Notes under the pieces: model-generated | The model's input: the letters and a program-made list of their open reading frames with translations, nothing else | What the model was told of the DNA's origin: nothing | Database searches by the model: none | Program-made: the position numbers and the translations under genes | Assembly: GCA_017646785.1 (NCBI GenBank) | Contig: JAGCLX010000090.1 | Coordinates: 1 to 13,092 of the forward strand | Direction: 5' to 3' | DNA from: Alistipes sp. | Lineage (GTDB): Bacteria; Bacteroidota; Bacteroidia; Bacteroidales; Rikenellaceae | DNA length: 13,092 nucleotides | Shown: positions 1 through 6,878 of the stretch, in pieces | Layout of the letters: every line of letters starts with the position of its first letter | Position numbering within the stretch: position 1 is the stretch's first letter

Positions 1-498
1 CTCGATCTTCTCGCGGATAGCAGCCATCATAACGATAGCCAACCACCAGCCAATACCTGAACCAAGACCGTAAACGATAGAGTCACCTACGTTGTTAATC
101 TCTGTGCCAATCATCTGCTGCATGAACAACGAGCCACCCATGATGGCGCAGTTAACAGCGATAAGGGGCAAGAAGATACCCAACTGGTTGTACAACGATG
201 GTGAGAACTTCTCGACAATCATCTCCACCAACTGCACGAATGCAGCGATAACGGCGATGAACAAGATGAATGACAAGAAGCTAAGGTCTACGCCCTCTAC
301 CAAAGCACCATCCTTAAGGACATACTCGTTAAGGAGGTAGTTCAAAGGCACGGTCATAAGCTGCACGAAGGTTACGGCAGCACCCAAGCCTATTGCAGTC
401 TTAACGCTCTTCGAAACGGCAATGTATGAACACATACCGAAGAAGTATGCGAAGACCATGTTTTCGATAAATACCGAATTAATAAACAAATTTAACAT
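1..498 (-). CDS. nqrE: Na+-translocating NADH:quinone reductase subunit E (partial, C-terminus missing)
   Basis: This is the first 166 residues of NqrE, an integral membrane subunit of the Na+-pumping NADH:quinone oxidoreductase; the frame runs open off the left edge, and the family is usually about 200 residues. The start [20 protein letters not shown] is typical of the family. Cys23 in [10 protein letters not shown] and Cys117 in VNCAIMGG are the two cysteines that, with the NqrD pair, hold the intramembrane iron-sulfur centre in the family. Several long hydrophobic segments are visible. The ATG is preceded by AGGAGGG at good spacing and lies 11 bases after the nqrD stop, so it is the last visible gene of the nqr operon. 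nqrF, the NADH-oxidising subunit, would be expected next, outside the window. Confidence 0.96.
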   Translation of the reverse strand, partial: MLNLFINSVFIENMVFAYFFGMCSYIAVSKSVKTAIGLGAAVTFVQLMTVPLNYLLNEYVLKDGALVEGVDLSFLSFILFIAVIAAFVQLVEMIVEKFSPSLYNQLGIFLPLIAVNCAIMGGSLFMQQMIGTEINNVGDSIVYGLGSGIGWWLAIVMMAAIREKIE

Positions 499-504
499 AC
501 GCTA

Positions 505-511
505 CCCTCCT
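505..511 (-). promoter_or_regulatory. Shine-Dalgarno site of nqrE
   Basis: The minus strand reads AGGAGGG followed by TAGCGT and then the nqrE ATG. This strong match to the anti-Shine-Dalgarno end of 16S rRNA fixes the start. It is noteworthy because most Bacteroidota genes lack such sites, as does nqrA at the head of this operon. Confidence 0.7.
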
Positions 512-1112
512 ATTTTTCCTGTAAATCCTTGTTAATAGTACGGTGAATCCAGATGATGCAGCCGATGATGATAAGCGCCATTGGGGGGAACAACATCAAC
601 GCATTGTTGGTGTAGCCGAAGCGTGCCAACACGTCGAAGCCGAACAATGTGCCCGAACCAAACAACTCACGGAAGAAGGCCACCAACACCAAGATGAAGG
701 CGTAGCCCAAACCGTTAGCCACACCATCAACAAATGATGCCCAAGGCTTGTTACCCAAAGCAAATGCCTCAACACGACCCATCACGATACAGTTGGTGAT
801 GATAAGACCAACGTACACAGAGAGCTGCTTAGACACATCATACATAAACGCGCGTAGGAACTGGTCTACGACGATAACCAACGTAGCGATTACGACCAAC
901 TGAACGATGATACGGATGCGTGAAGGAACACTATTACGCAAAAGTGACATCAAAAGGTTCGAGAATGCACACACGAAGGTTACTGAAAGACCCATAACAA
1001 ATGCAGGCTCCAACTTTACAGTTACGGCAAGAGCCGAGCAGATACCCAAAATCTGAACGATAACGGGGTTGTTTGCTGCCAAAGGACCGGTAAAATTCTT
1101 ACTCAATTTCAT
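510..1112 (-). CDS. nqrD: Na+-translocating NADH:quinone reductase subunit D
   Basis: This 200-residue membrane protein is full length for NqrD. It pairs with NqrE in the membrane core of the Na+-NQR, where electrons pass from NqrF through the shared iron-sulfur centre to NqrC. The two expected cysteines are seen: Cys25 in [10 protein letters not shown] and Cys108 in [14 protein letters not shown]. Other family features are the KPWASFVDG loop near residue 122 and the [10 protein letters not shown] segment near residue 147. About six hydrophobic segments span the chain. The ATG lies 3 bases after the nqrC stop. Its ribosome site lies in the last codons of nqrC, so translation of the two is probably coupled. 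Confidence 0.97.
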   Translation of the reverse strand: MKLSKNFTGPLAANNPVIVQILGICSALAVTVKLEPAFVMGLSVTFVCAFSNLLMSLLRNSVPSRIRIIVQLVVIATLVIVVDQFLRAFMYDVSKQLSVYVGLIITNCIVMGRVEAFALGNKPWASFVDGVANGLGYAFILVLVAFFRELFGSGTLFGFDVLARFGYTNNALMLFPPMALIIIGCIIWIHRTINKDLQEK

Positions 1113-1115
1113 AGC

Positions 1116-1946
1116 TTACTCCTCCACAACATTAGTAGGTTCAACATTTGTAGCCTCCTCGCATGCGTCGCAGCACTCGCCGCAGCACTCCTCAGTAGCT
1201 ACCTCCTCTGCACAGCACTCCTCACAGCACTCCTCAACATCAGCAACAGCCTCAACCTCCACACCGCGGAGGAATGACTCATACTTGCCAATAGAGGTCT
1301 CCAACATAGCGTTAACACCGTCACAAGTCTTGGTACCGCCAGTGATAGCGTCTACCTGATACTCATTCTGTGCGCCGCCCTTCTGCATGCGTACTGCGAA
1401 AGCACCCTCTGCATTGTAGAGAGCCTTGCCCTTGAACATATCCTGAACCTTTGCGGTAGCGATCTCGGCACCAAGACCAGGAGTCTCACCAGCGTGGTCC
1501 ATAACGATACCAGTGATCTCCACGTTACCCTCGGTCTGCTGCAAAGCAACATAACCCCAGATATCGCCCCAAAGGCCCTTACCTACGATGGGCAATACAT
1601 ACTTTGTAATACCATCCTTTTCCAACTTGAAGATAGGAAGCTCGTCTGTAGCCTCACCCAAAGCCTTGCGGTTGCCGAGCAATGCGAATACCTCTGCAAC
1701 TGTAGCGTCATCCTCAACAGCAACGAACTCGCCAGCTGTCAAGCGACCCATAGTTACAACCTCGTCGAAGTTTGCATCTGCCTCACCAAAGGCCTTCATG
1801 ATAGATGTCTTCTGCTCGTTGAGCACATTAGCATCCTGCTTACCCTTGAGCGAAGTAGCCAAGAACGCGAGCAAAGCACCCACGATAACCACCATCACAA
1901 CTGTGTAGATGATGATATATGCATTTGAATTCTTATTAATTGCCAT
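1116..1946 (-). CDS. nqrC: Na+-translocating NADH:quinone reductase subunit C with cysteine-rich C-terminal tail
   Basis: NqrC is the membrane-anchored periplasmic flavoprotein subunit of Na+-NQR. One hydrophobic helix (about residues 10-30) is followed by the soluble domain. The conserved HAGETPGLGAEI stretch lies at 151-162, and DAITGGT at 199-205 matches the covalent flavinylation motif, making Thr205 the likely FMN-bearing residue (ApbE target). The normal domain appears to end near residue 232. It is followed by an unusual acidic tail of about 45 residues with nine cysteines (240, 241, 244, 245, 254, 255, 258, 259, 262), mostly as CC pairs separated by two residues. The total, 276, is longer than many NqrC proteins. 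The tail is in frame with no stop or frameshift. Its function is unknown; metal binding or disulfide formation is an inference. Confidence 0.96.
   Translation of the reverse strand: MAINKNSNAYIIIYTVVMVVIVGALLAFLATSLKGKQDANVLNEQKTSIMKAFGEADANFDEVVTMGRLTAGEFVAVEDDATVAEVFALLGNRKALGEATDELPIFKLEKDGITKYVLPIVGKGLWGDIWGYVALQQTEGNVEITGIVMDHAGETPGLGAEIATAKVQDMFKGKALYNAEGAFAVRMQKGGAQNEYQVDAITGGTKTCDGVNAMLETSIGKYESFLRGVEVEAVADVEECCEECCAEEVATEECCGECCDACEEATNVEPTNVVEE
1119..1125 (-). promoter_or_regulatory. Shine-Dalgarno site of nqrD inside nqrC
   Basis: The minus strand reads GGAGGAG directly before the nqrC TAA. The two Glu codons that end NqrC (GAG GAG) double as the ribosome binding site for nqrD, whose ATG starts six bases after this site. 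This points to translational coupling. Confidence 0.65.
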
Positions 1947-1957
1947 AGCTCACCAAA

Positions 1958-3061
1958 TTATTTAACGTTCTTAATAAGCTTCTTACGACGTGCGATGTTG
2001 CGCTCAACAACGAAGTAGTCGATAAGTGGAGCAACAGCGTTCATGAAGAGGATTGAGAGCATCATACCCTCGGGGTATGCGGGGTTAACAACGCGGATAA
2101 GCACTGCCAACGCACCAATCATCAAACCATAGATCCACTTACCAGTATTTGTCTGCGCAGCAGTAACAGGGTCAGTAGCCATGAACACAGCACCGAATGC
2201 GAAACCACCAACGATGAGGTGGAAGTATGCGGGATACTCTGTAACACCAGCTGCCTGGAAGATGTAACCCATAGCCAAGCCACCAGCAAATACTGACAAC
2301 ATGATGCGCCATGAAGCTACGCCTGTGAAGAGCAAGATGGCTGCACCGATAAGGATAGCCGCTGTTGATGTCTCACCCACAGAACCAGGGATGAAGCCGA
2401 GGAATGCATCCAATGCGCTCCACTCCATCTGACCAGTAGAGCCGAGCTGCTCGAGAGCAGTAGCACCAGTCTTTGCATCAGCATACCAAACAGCCTCACC
2501 AGACATCTGGGGAGTGTAAGCGAAGAATGCGAATGCACGAGCCAACAACGCAGGGTTAAACACGTTCATACCTGTACCACCGAATACCTCCTTACCGATA
2601 ACGACAGCGAAAGCTGTAGAGAGGGCAACAACCCAAAGGGGCACATCGATAGGCATTACCAAAGGAATGAGAAGACCTGAAACAAGGAAACCCTCATAGA
2701 CCTCGTGCTTACGACGCTCTGCGAAGATAAACTCAATACCGAGACCCACACCGTAAGATACGATGATCATGGGCAACAACTTGAGGAAACCATAGAAGAA
2801 TGCGCCAAGTACATCTGTCTCACCAGCCAAGCGACCGATGTTGAACATACCGAACAACATGGTGGGGATGAGAGCCACAACAACGGTGATCATCACACGC
2901 TTGATGTCGTTACAGTCGCGGATGTGAGCACCGCGCTTTGTCACGATGTTTGGAGCATAGAGGAATGTCTCAAAACCGCCAAAAGTTGAGTGCAAGAAGC
3001 TCAACTTACCACCCTCAGAGAAGGTAGGCTTAATCTTATCTACAAATTTACGCAATCCCAT
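1958..3061 (-). CDS. nqrB: Na+-translocating NADH:quinone reductase subunit B
   Basis: NqrB is the large membrane subunit of Na+-NQR and belongs to the NqrB/RnfD family. In this family it carries riboflavin and a covalent FMN and contributes to the Na+ path and quinone reduction. At 367 residues it is slightly shorter than the Vibrio-type protein but complete. Recognisable blocks are KRGAHIRDCNDIKRVM (42-57), GGTGMNVFNPALLARA (161-176), DAKTGAT (195-201, with Thr201 the likely FMN attachment residue) and FMATDPVTAAQTNTGKW (293-309). Many hydrophobic segments fit about ten membrane helices. The ATG lies only 2 bases after the nqrA stop; the gap to nqrC is 11 bases. Confidence 0.97.
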   Translation of the reverse strand: MGLRKFVDKIKPTFSEGGKLSFLHSTFGGFETFLYAPNIVTKRGAHIRDCNDIKRVMITVVVALIPTMLFGMFNIGRLAGETDVLGAFFYGFLKLLPMIIVSYGVGLGIEFIFAERRKHEVYEGFLVSGLLIPLVMPIDVPLWVVALSTAFAVVIGKEVFGGTGMNVFNPALLARAFAFFAYTPQMSGEAVWYADAKTGATALEQLGSTGQMEWSALDAFLGFIPGSVGETSTAAILIGAAILLFTGVASWRIMLSVFAGGLAMGYIFQAAGVTEYPAYFHLIVGGFAFGAVFMATDPVTAAQTNTGKWIYGLMIGALAVLIRVVNPAYPEGMMLSILFMNAVAPLIDYFVVERNIARRKKLIKNVK

Positions 3062-3063
3062 AA

Positions 3064-4401
3064 TTAGCTCTCCTTAATCATTAAGTTAATACCATCGCGC
3101 AAAATCTGCTGCATGTTAATCTTCGAAGGATCAACAAACTCACAAAGCGCCAAATCCTCGGGCAAAACCTCGTACAAACCAAGGTTCTCCATCTTATCGA
3201 GGTCCTTAACAAGGCAAGCCTTCAACAAGTAAGATACGTAAACATCCATTGGCAAGTACTTCTCATAAAGACCTGTAACAACGAATGGACGCTCCTCACC
3301 GTTAGTGTTGGTATCGAGCTTGTAAGACTTCTTGGGAAAGAGCCATGAGAAGTATGAGCCAGATACCGAGAAACGGTGGAAGCGGGGCATTGCCCAACCC
3401 ATGAACTCATACTTGTCACCCTCGGGAATGAGAGTTACCATGTTAGCGTTAGCTGCGAGGTAACCATCGTTAGCTGTTGTAACACCAGTGAGAACATCAC
3501 CAGAGATTACACGCACGCCAGCCTTAACAGCACCTACGATAGACTCAACAGCTGCACCAGCGATAACGCGCTTGTAGCATGGAGCCTCAACCTCGCTACC
3601 AGCAACAGCGATAGTCTTCGACATATCGAGCTTGCCAGTCTTAACGAAGCGACCCAAGATAGCAACATCCTGGATGTTCATAGTCCAAACGATGTCACCC
3701 TTAGCGATGCGGTCGATGTGGTGAATCTGAACGCCCACATTACCTACGGGGTGCTTGCCAGAGAATGTGTGGTACTCAACACCCTTAACCTCTGCCATGA
3801 AGCCCTCGTCGCCCTTGCGAGCTGAGAGGTGCACCTTACCGTCGGTCAAGCGTGCCAAAACTGCCATACCAGCCTCAATAGCCTCCTTCTCGTTGCTCAA
3901 CACAAAGTTGTAGTCAGGAGCAAGAGGTGCAGAGTCGAAAGCCGACACGAAGATAGCCTTGGGTGTAGCATCGGGGTTAGCAATAACACCAAAAGGACGC
4001 TCAACGATGCGAGTCCAAAGACCCGACTCGAGCAACATCTCGACGATTGCAGAACGCTCAGCCTTGGCTACATCAGCCACAGTAATCTGCTTGTACACCT
4101 GTGTTGCATCAGGCTCGATGGCAATGTTAAGGAGCTTACGCTTCTCACCACGGTTGATGGCCGAAACCACACCGCTAACGGGAGAAGTGAAGAGGATGCG
4201 TGGATTGTTCTTATCAAAGAACAAAGCGCTACCAGCCTCTACCTTGTCACCAACCTTAACCAACAGCTTGGGTGTAACGTTCTCGTAATCAAGTGGGCTA
4301 ACAGCATATGACTTCGCCATTGGAGCGTTCTCCACGCGAGCCTCAGCCTTGCCTACAAGCTTGATGTCGAGACCTTTACATAATTTAATGTTTTTCGACA
4401 T
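3064..4401 (-). CDS. nqrA: Na+-translocating NADH:quinone reductase subunit A
   Basis: NqrA is the peripheral cytoplasmic subunit of Na+-NQR, implicated in quinone binding; it has no long hydrophobic helix. The 445 residues match the family length. An N-terminal lipoyl/biotin-like sandwich fold is suggested by PKLLVKVGDKVEAGSALFFDK and SPVSGVVSAINRGEKR (about 44-88). The middle contains FSGKHPVGNVGVQIHHIDRI (213-232) and SGDVLTG (300-306), both typical. The C-terminal region holds the SGSYFSWLFPKKSYKLDTN block (347-365) and ends with the usual QQILRDGINLMIKE. It is the first gene of the operon. Its ATG follows an A/T-rich leader without a Shine-Dalgarno site, unlike nqrB, nqrD and nqrE. Confidence 0.97.
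   Translation of the reverse strand: MSKNIKLCKGLDIKLVGKAEARVENAPMAKSYAVSPLDYENVTPKLLVKVGDKVEAGSALFFDKNNPRILFTSPVSGVVSAINRGEKRKLLNIAIEPDATQVYKQITVADVAKAERSAIVEMLLESGLWTRIVERPFGVIANPDATPKAIFVSAFDSAPLAPDYNFVLSNEKEAIEAGMAVLARLTDGKVHLSARKGDEGFMAEVKGVEYHTFSGKHPVGNVGVQIHHIDRIAKGDIVWTMNIQDVAILGRFVKTGKLDMSKTIAVAGSEVEAPCYKRVIAGAAVESIVGAVKAGVRVISGDVLTGVTTANDGYLAANANMVTLIPEGDKYEFMGWAMPRFHRFSVSGSYFSWLFPKKSYKLDTNTNGEERPFVVTGLYEKYLPMDVYVSYLLKACLVKDLDKMENLGLYEVLPEDLALCEFVDPSKINMQQILRDGINLMIKES
3068..3075 (-). promoter_or_regulatory. Shine-Dalgarno site of nqrB inside nqrA
   Basis: The minus strand reads AAGGAGAG within the last codons of nqrA (AAG GAG AGC, then TAA) and is followed by CTAATT and the nqrB ATG. 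Coupled translation of nqrA and nqrB is likely. Confidence 0.6.
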
Positions 4402-4501
4402 AAAAACTGTTTGTTAGATTATAAGTTTAATTTAATAGTTTTATAGTGTAATTTTATCGCTTTCAAAACATTACAGCGTACCGATATACATTATAAAATG
4501 C
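4402..4501 (-). other. A/T-rich nqr leader with an inverted repeat
   Basis: If transcription starts near 4501, the nqr mRNA has an untranslated leader of about 100 bases. It is very A/T-rich and shows one inverted repeat, TGTAAT at 4447-4452 and ATTACA at 4470-4475. No known riboswitch consensus was recognised. Whether the repeat is an operator, a weak RNA hairpin or chance cannot be told from the sequence. Confidence 0.35.
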
Positions 4502-4504
4502 GCA

Positions 4505-4536
4505 CGAAGATACGGCTTTTTTTTGAAATGACCAAT
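4505..4536 (-). promoter_or_regulatory. Probable promoter of the nqr operon
   Basis: The minus strand carries TATCTTCG (4505-4512), one mismatch from the Bacteroidota -7 box TAnnTTTG. ATTG (4533-4536) lies exactly 20 bases upstream, as a -33 box. The spacing equals that of the opposing promoter for the hydrolase gene. The predicted start of transcription is near 4501. The match is imperfect, so confidence is moderate. Confidence 0.5.
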
Positions 4537-4550
4537 CATTTCACCGCATA

Positions 4551-4582
4551 TTTGCATTTTGGTAGATAATTTAGTACATTTG
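4551..4582 (+). promoter_or_regulatory. Promoter of the tatD-like/tcdA operon
   Basis: TTTG (4551-4554) and a perfect TACATTTG (4575-4582) are separated by 20 bases, matching the Bacteroidota -33/-7 sigma factor consensus. Transcription should begin near 4586, only about six bases before the ATG at 4592, so the message would be almost leaderless. The -33 box is just 14 bases from that of the divergent nqr promoter, so the two could compete or be co-regulated. Confidence 0.7.
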
Positions 4583-4591
4583 TAGTCGAAG

Positions 4592-5182
4592 ATGAATGAA
4601 GCAAACGAAATAATTGTGGACATCCACACGCATCATCCGCGCTGCGGGGTACTCTCGCCGACCATGGCGGGCATACACCCTTGGGATGCGGAGCGAGGCA
4701 TGGAGCTCCCCGACCTCACCCAATGCAACATCGTTGGCGAGACGGGATTGGACTATGCGTGCGACGTGGATAAGGCCGCGCAGGAGCGCCTGTTTCGCGA
4801 TCACCTGGCAGCAGCGGAGAGGCTTCATAAACCCGTTGTGCTACACGTGGTAAAAGCCTTTGAACCGACCATAAAGATACTCGCCAATTACGACCTGAAA
4901 GGCGTTGTGTTTCATGGGTTTATAGGCTCAGAACAGCAAGCTCTCGAGGCACTACGCCGAGGCTACTATCTCTCGTTTGGAGTTCGTTTGTTGCGCTCCC
5001 CCAAGACGCGGCAAGCGATAGTCCAAACGCCCCTCGAAAGGCTCTTTTGCGAGACCGACGACGACTCAGCATTGGACATCATAGAGATATACACCGCGGT
5101 GGCAGCGCTCAAGGGTGTGACATTCATCGAACTTAGGGAACAGATATACGAAAACTACAAACGACTTTTTAGACTACGATGA
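4592..5182 (+). CDS. TatD-family metal-dependent hydrolase
   Basis: This is a short TatD-type protein of the amidohydrolase TIM-barrel superfamily. Family members are metal-dependent and often described as DNases, but the true substrate of this short Bacteroidales form is not known. Metal-ligand motifs appear in order: DIHTH (10-14), GETGLD with Glu50, LHVVKAF with His85, FHGFIG with His108, and ETDDD with Asp156. At 196 residues it is shorter than E. coli TatD (about 260), mainly through short loops. Its start sits just downstream of a strong promoter. The TGA overlaps the ATG of tcdA by four bases (ATGA), so the two are probably translated together. The protein has no signal peptide and is cytoplasmic. 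Confidence 0.88.
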   Translation: MNEANEIIVDIHTHHPRCGVLSPTMAGIHPWDAERGMELPDLTQCNIVGETGLDYACDVDKAAQERLFRDHLAAAERLHKPVVLHVVKAFEPTIKILANYDLKGVVFHGFIGSEQQALEALRRGYYLSFGVRLLRSPKTRQAIVQTPLERLFCETDDDSALDIIEIYTAVAALKGVTFIELREQIYENYKRLFRLR

Positions 5183-5919
5183 GTAATTGGCTCGAGAGAA
5201 CAGAGTTATTATTGGGCGAGGAGAAGCTCAACATCCTGCGTAATGCGAATGTTTTAGTTGTGGGCGTTGGCGGTGTTGGTGCCTACGCTGCCGAGATGAT
5301 TGCTCGCGCAGGCGTGGGACGCATGACGATAGCCGATGCCGACAAGGTCTCCGAGAGCAACATCAACCGCCAGCTTGTCGCCCTGCACTCGACCATCGGT
5401 CGCCAGAAGTGCGACATCCTTGCCGAGCGCCTCAAGGATATAAACCCCGAGCTGCAACTCACTGTGGTTAACCGCTTTATAAAGGACGACGAGACCGATG
5501 CACTACTCGACAGCGATAAGTTTGACTACGTGGTAGATGCCATCGACACCCTCTCGCCAAAGCTCGCACTAATCAAAGGAGCACTCGACCGCGGCATACC
5601 TCTCGTGAGTTCGATGGGTGCGGGAGCAAAGACCGACCCAACGCTTATGGAGATTAAGGATATCGCCAAAACGCATCACTGTCCATTGGCGCACATGCTC
5701 CGAAAACGCCTACATAAAATTGGTATCAAGCGCGGATTTTGGGCTGTTTTCTCACCCGAACCAGTACGCGAGGGAGCAATGATTTTATGCGAGGAGCAGA
5801 ACAAAAAGTCCAATGTAGGCACTATATCCTATATTCCCGCACTCTTTGGCATAGGCTGCGCCTCGGTTGTTGTGCGCGACCTGGTGGGAGAATTTAGGAG
5901 GGATGACAAAACAGAATAA
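5179..5919 (+). CDS. tcdA: tRNA threonylcarbamoyladenosine dehydratase (TcdA/CsdL, ThiF/E1-like)
   Basis: TcdA uses ATP to dehydrate and cyclise t6A at position 37 of ANN-decoding tRNAs into ct6A. The protein has the E1-like Rossmann fold: VVGVGGVGAYAAEMIARAGVG (27-47) is the nucleotide-binding loop, DADKVSESNINRQ (53-65) the adenylate-contacting segment, and DAIDTLSPK (120-128) the downstream acidic motif. GAGAKTDPT (147-155) and the C-terminal LAHMLRKRLHK region are typical of the TcdA branch rather than ThiF or MoeB. No zinc CXXC pairs are present, as expected for this branch. At 246 residues it is slightly shorter than the E. coli enzyme (268). It overlaps the upstream hydrolase by four bases. 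Confidence 0.92.
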   Translation: MSNWLERTELLLGEEKLNILRNANVLVVGVGGVGAYAAEMIARAGVGRMTIADADKVSESNINRQLVALHSTIGRQKCDILAERLKDINPELQLTVVNRFIKDDETDALLDSDKFDYVVDAIDTLSPKLALIKGALDRGIPLVSSMGAGAKTDPTLMEIKDIAKTHHCPLAHMLRKRLHKIGIKRGFWAVFSPEPVREGAMILCEEQNKKSNVGTISYIPALFGIGCASVVVRDLVGEFRRDDKTE

Positions 5920-5942
5920 TCTAAAATTAAAACAATGAGTAT

Positions 5943-6878
5943 ATGAATAAAATAGTCTTTTTGGATGAGTATAGCATCGCAGGACGCGACCTCTCATCTA
6001 TAACATCGCAGGGCGAATATGTAGCATACGAAAACACAGCAAAAACAGATGTCGTTGAGCGTCTTAAGGGTGCAGATGTAGCCATCACAAATAAGGTAGT
6101 CATCGACGGCGAGGCTATGCGTCAATTACCTGACCTTAAGCTTATTTGCGTGGCGGCAACGGGCATGAACAACGTAGACCTCGAGGCAGCTAAGGAGCTT
6201 GGCATCGTGGTTAAGAATGCCGTGGGGTACTCAACCACTTCGGTAGCCGAGACCACCCTCGCATCGGCACTCGCCCTCGCGCGCAACGTCGTATACTTCA
6301 ACGAGTACTTCCACGATGGTCGCTACTCGAAGGCCGACCGCGCCTTCTGCTACGATCGCTTCACCTTCGAGCTTCGTGGCAAGAAGTGGGGTATCATAGG
6401 TCTTGGTAACATTGGCCGCGAGGTGGCACGCCTTGCTACAGCCTTTGGTTGCGAGGTGCGTTACTTCTCTACCTCAGGCGCGAAGCGCGAGGAGGCATAC
6501 CCCGCAATGGAGCTTAAGGAGATGTTGGAGTGGTGCGACATCCTCTCAGTACACTCACCACTCAACGAGCGCACACGCGGTCTTGTGGGTCGCGAGGAGT
6601 TGAAGGTTATGAAGCCCACATCGCTGGTTATCAACGTTGCACGAGGTGGCATTATCGACGAGGCGGCTCTTGCCGAGGCACTCGACAATGGTTGGGTGGC
6701 AGCAGCAGCGCTCGACGTATTCTCCGTAGAGCCACTCCGCGAGTCGCCACTATACAACATCAAGGATCGCTACCGCCTCTTGGCTTCGCCACACAACGCA
6801 TGGTCTGCAGCCGAGGCCATCGACCGCCTCATAGAGTGCGTGGCTAACAACATACGCACATGGCAGGAGGGCCGATAA
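5943..6878 (+). CDS. D-2-hydroxyacid dehydrogenase, hydroxypyruvate/glycerate dehydrogenase-like
   Basis: This is a D-isomer-specific 2-hydroxyacid dehydrogenase that interconverts a 2-ketoacid and its D-hydroxyacid with NAD(P)H. A hydroxypyruvate reductase/glycerate dehydrogenase role is the closest guess from overall similarity. The nucleotide-binding motif GLGNIG is at 153-158. The catalytic triad is complete: Arg234 in NVARGG, Glu263 in FSVEP and His284 in SPHNAW. At the end of the second beta strand it has RYFSTSG instead of the acidic residue usual in NAD-preferring members, so NADP use is possible. The 311-residue length is normal. It starts 23 bases after tcdA with no separate promoter seen, so it is likely co-transcribed. 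Confidence 0.9.
   Translation: MNKIVFLDEYSIAGRDLSSITSQGEYVAYENTAKTDVVERLKGADVAITNKVVIDGEAMRQLPDLKLICVAATGMNNVDLEAAKELGIVVKNAVGYSTTSVAETTLASALALARNVVYFNEYFHDGRYSKADRAFCYDRFTFELRGKKWGIIGLGNIGREVARLATAFGCEVRYFSTSGAKREEAYPAMELKEMLEWCDILSVHSPLNERTRGLVGREELKVMKPTSLVINVARGGIIDEAALAEALDNGWVAAAALDVFSVEPLRESPLYNIKDRYRLLASPHNAWSAAEAIDRLIECVANNIRTWQEGR

Noticed and set aside
1160..1240. Short repeats (GCAGCACTCC units) that could suggest a CRISPR array or tandem repeat locus
   Set aside because: Units are about 11 bases with no unique spacers and encode Glu-Cys-Cys in frame within nqrC.
1069..1359. Plus-strand frame encoding a Ser/His/Gln-repeat protein (SQHSPQHSS-like)
   Set aside because: It is the antisense of the repeated cysteine/glutamate codons of the NqrC tail. 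The minus-strand gene is complete and conserved, and the plus frame has no promoter or homology.
4571..4828. Minus-strand open frame of 85 codons opposite the tatD-like gene
   Set aside because: The plus frame carries all the metal-ligand motifs of the TatD family; the minus frame has no recognisable features and overlaps the promoter.
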